The notes below the pieces were generated by a model that saw only the letters and a list, made by a program, of their open reading frames with translations, did not search any database and was not told the origin of the DNA. 13,900 nt of DNA from Bacteroidaceae bacterium (GTDB taxonomy: Bacteria > Bacteroidota > Bacteroidia > Bacteroidales > Bacteroidaceae): assembly GCA_016292545.1 (NCBI GenBank), contig JAEDIG010000064.1, positions 1-13,900 on the forward strand, given 5' to 3'. The position numbers were made by a program, and so were the translations under genes. Below are positions 13,843 through 13,900 of the stretch, piece by piece (the stretch's first letter is position 1; each line of letters opens with the position of its first letter).

Positions 13843-13900
13843 CGCCCCGAAGGGGCAAAAGCCATCAGCCCAGGGCAGAGCGAAGCGGCACCCTGGGTAT
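13843..13900 (+). repeat. REP-like palindromic intergenic element (truncated by the window end)
   Basis: GCCCC-GAA-GGGGC (13845-13856... arm pair 13845-13849 region and 13852-13856) forms one small hairpin, followed by AAAAGCC. A second hairpin has arms CCCAGGG (13869-13875) and CCCTGGG (13891-13897). Positions 13843-13862 match the reverse complement of 5450-5469 at 19 of 20 bases, and 13851-13864 match 5391-5404 exactly. The 177 bases before it (13666-13842) hold only a weak AACTT/AAGTT hairpin at 13722-13735 and no gene or promoter that I can support. Confidence 0.7.

Noticed and set aside
1..13900. CRISPR array, insertion sequence, phage or integrase genes
   Set aside because: I found no regularly spaced repeats, transposase, integrase or terminal inverted repeats on either strand.

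Overview
This window looks like chromosomal DNA from a member of the Bacteroidota, most likely a Bacteroidales gut or oral species of fairly high GC (Prevotellaceae or Bacteroidaceae type). Four things in the sequence say so. Most promoters fit the Bacteroidota pattern (TTTG or TTG, about 20 bases, then TAnnTTTG), and Shine-Dalgarno sites are mostly absent. There is a secreted protein with a type IX secretion / gliding-motility C-terminal domain. There is also a PorT-like outer-membrane barrel. Finally, fructuronate reductase is of the short-chain type. The species cannot be fixed from the sequence alone.

Layout. (1) At the left edge on the minus strand is a small, AT-richer MntA-like nucleotidyltransferase gene. 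Its usual HepT partner would lie just beyond the window. (2) At 455-5389 on the plus strand is a tight four-gene hexuronate operon: MFS hexuronate transporter, mannonate dehydratase (uxuA), short-chain fructuronate reductase (uxuB type) and uronate isomerase (uxaC). Together they import glucuronate and convert it through fructuronate and mannonate to 2-keto-3-deoxygluconate. The kinase and aldolase that finish the route, and any dedicated regulator, are not in the window. (3) At 5390-5701 are a palindromic intergenic repeat, a nine-C tract, and an initiator tRNA-fMet(CAT) on the minus strand with its own promoter and terminator. (4) At 5873-7987 on the plus strand is a TetR-family regulator, fabG and an RluA-type pseudouridine synthase, apparently one transcription unit. 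(5) At 7980-11514 on the minus strand are a type IX secretion cargo protein and uvrA, overlapping by 8 bases. uvrA meets the pseudouridine synthase tail to tail with another 8-base overlap. (6) At 11609-13665 on the plus strand is a LysM plus periplasmic-binding-fold protein, coupled by ATGA to a PorT-like beta-barrel protein. This pair diverges from the cargo/uvrA unit across 94 bases that carry back-to-back promoters. (7) The last 235 bases are non-coding and end in a second copy of the palindromic repeat.

Most genes are conserved housekeeping or catabolic functions. I do not see a clear undescribed defence or mobile system. The parts least explained by known biology are the divergent envelope cluster at 10801-13665, the intergenic palindromic repeat family, the unusual base pairs of the initiator tRNA, and near-leaderless promoters at two plus-strand units.
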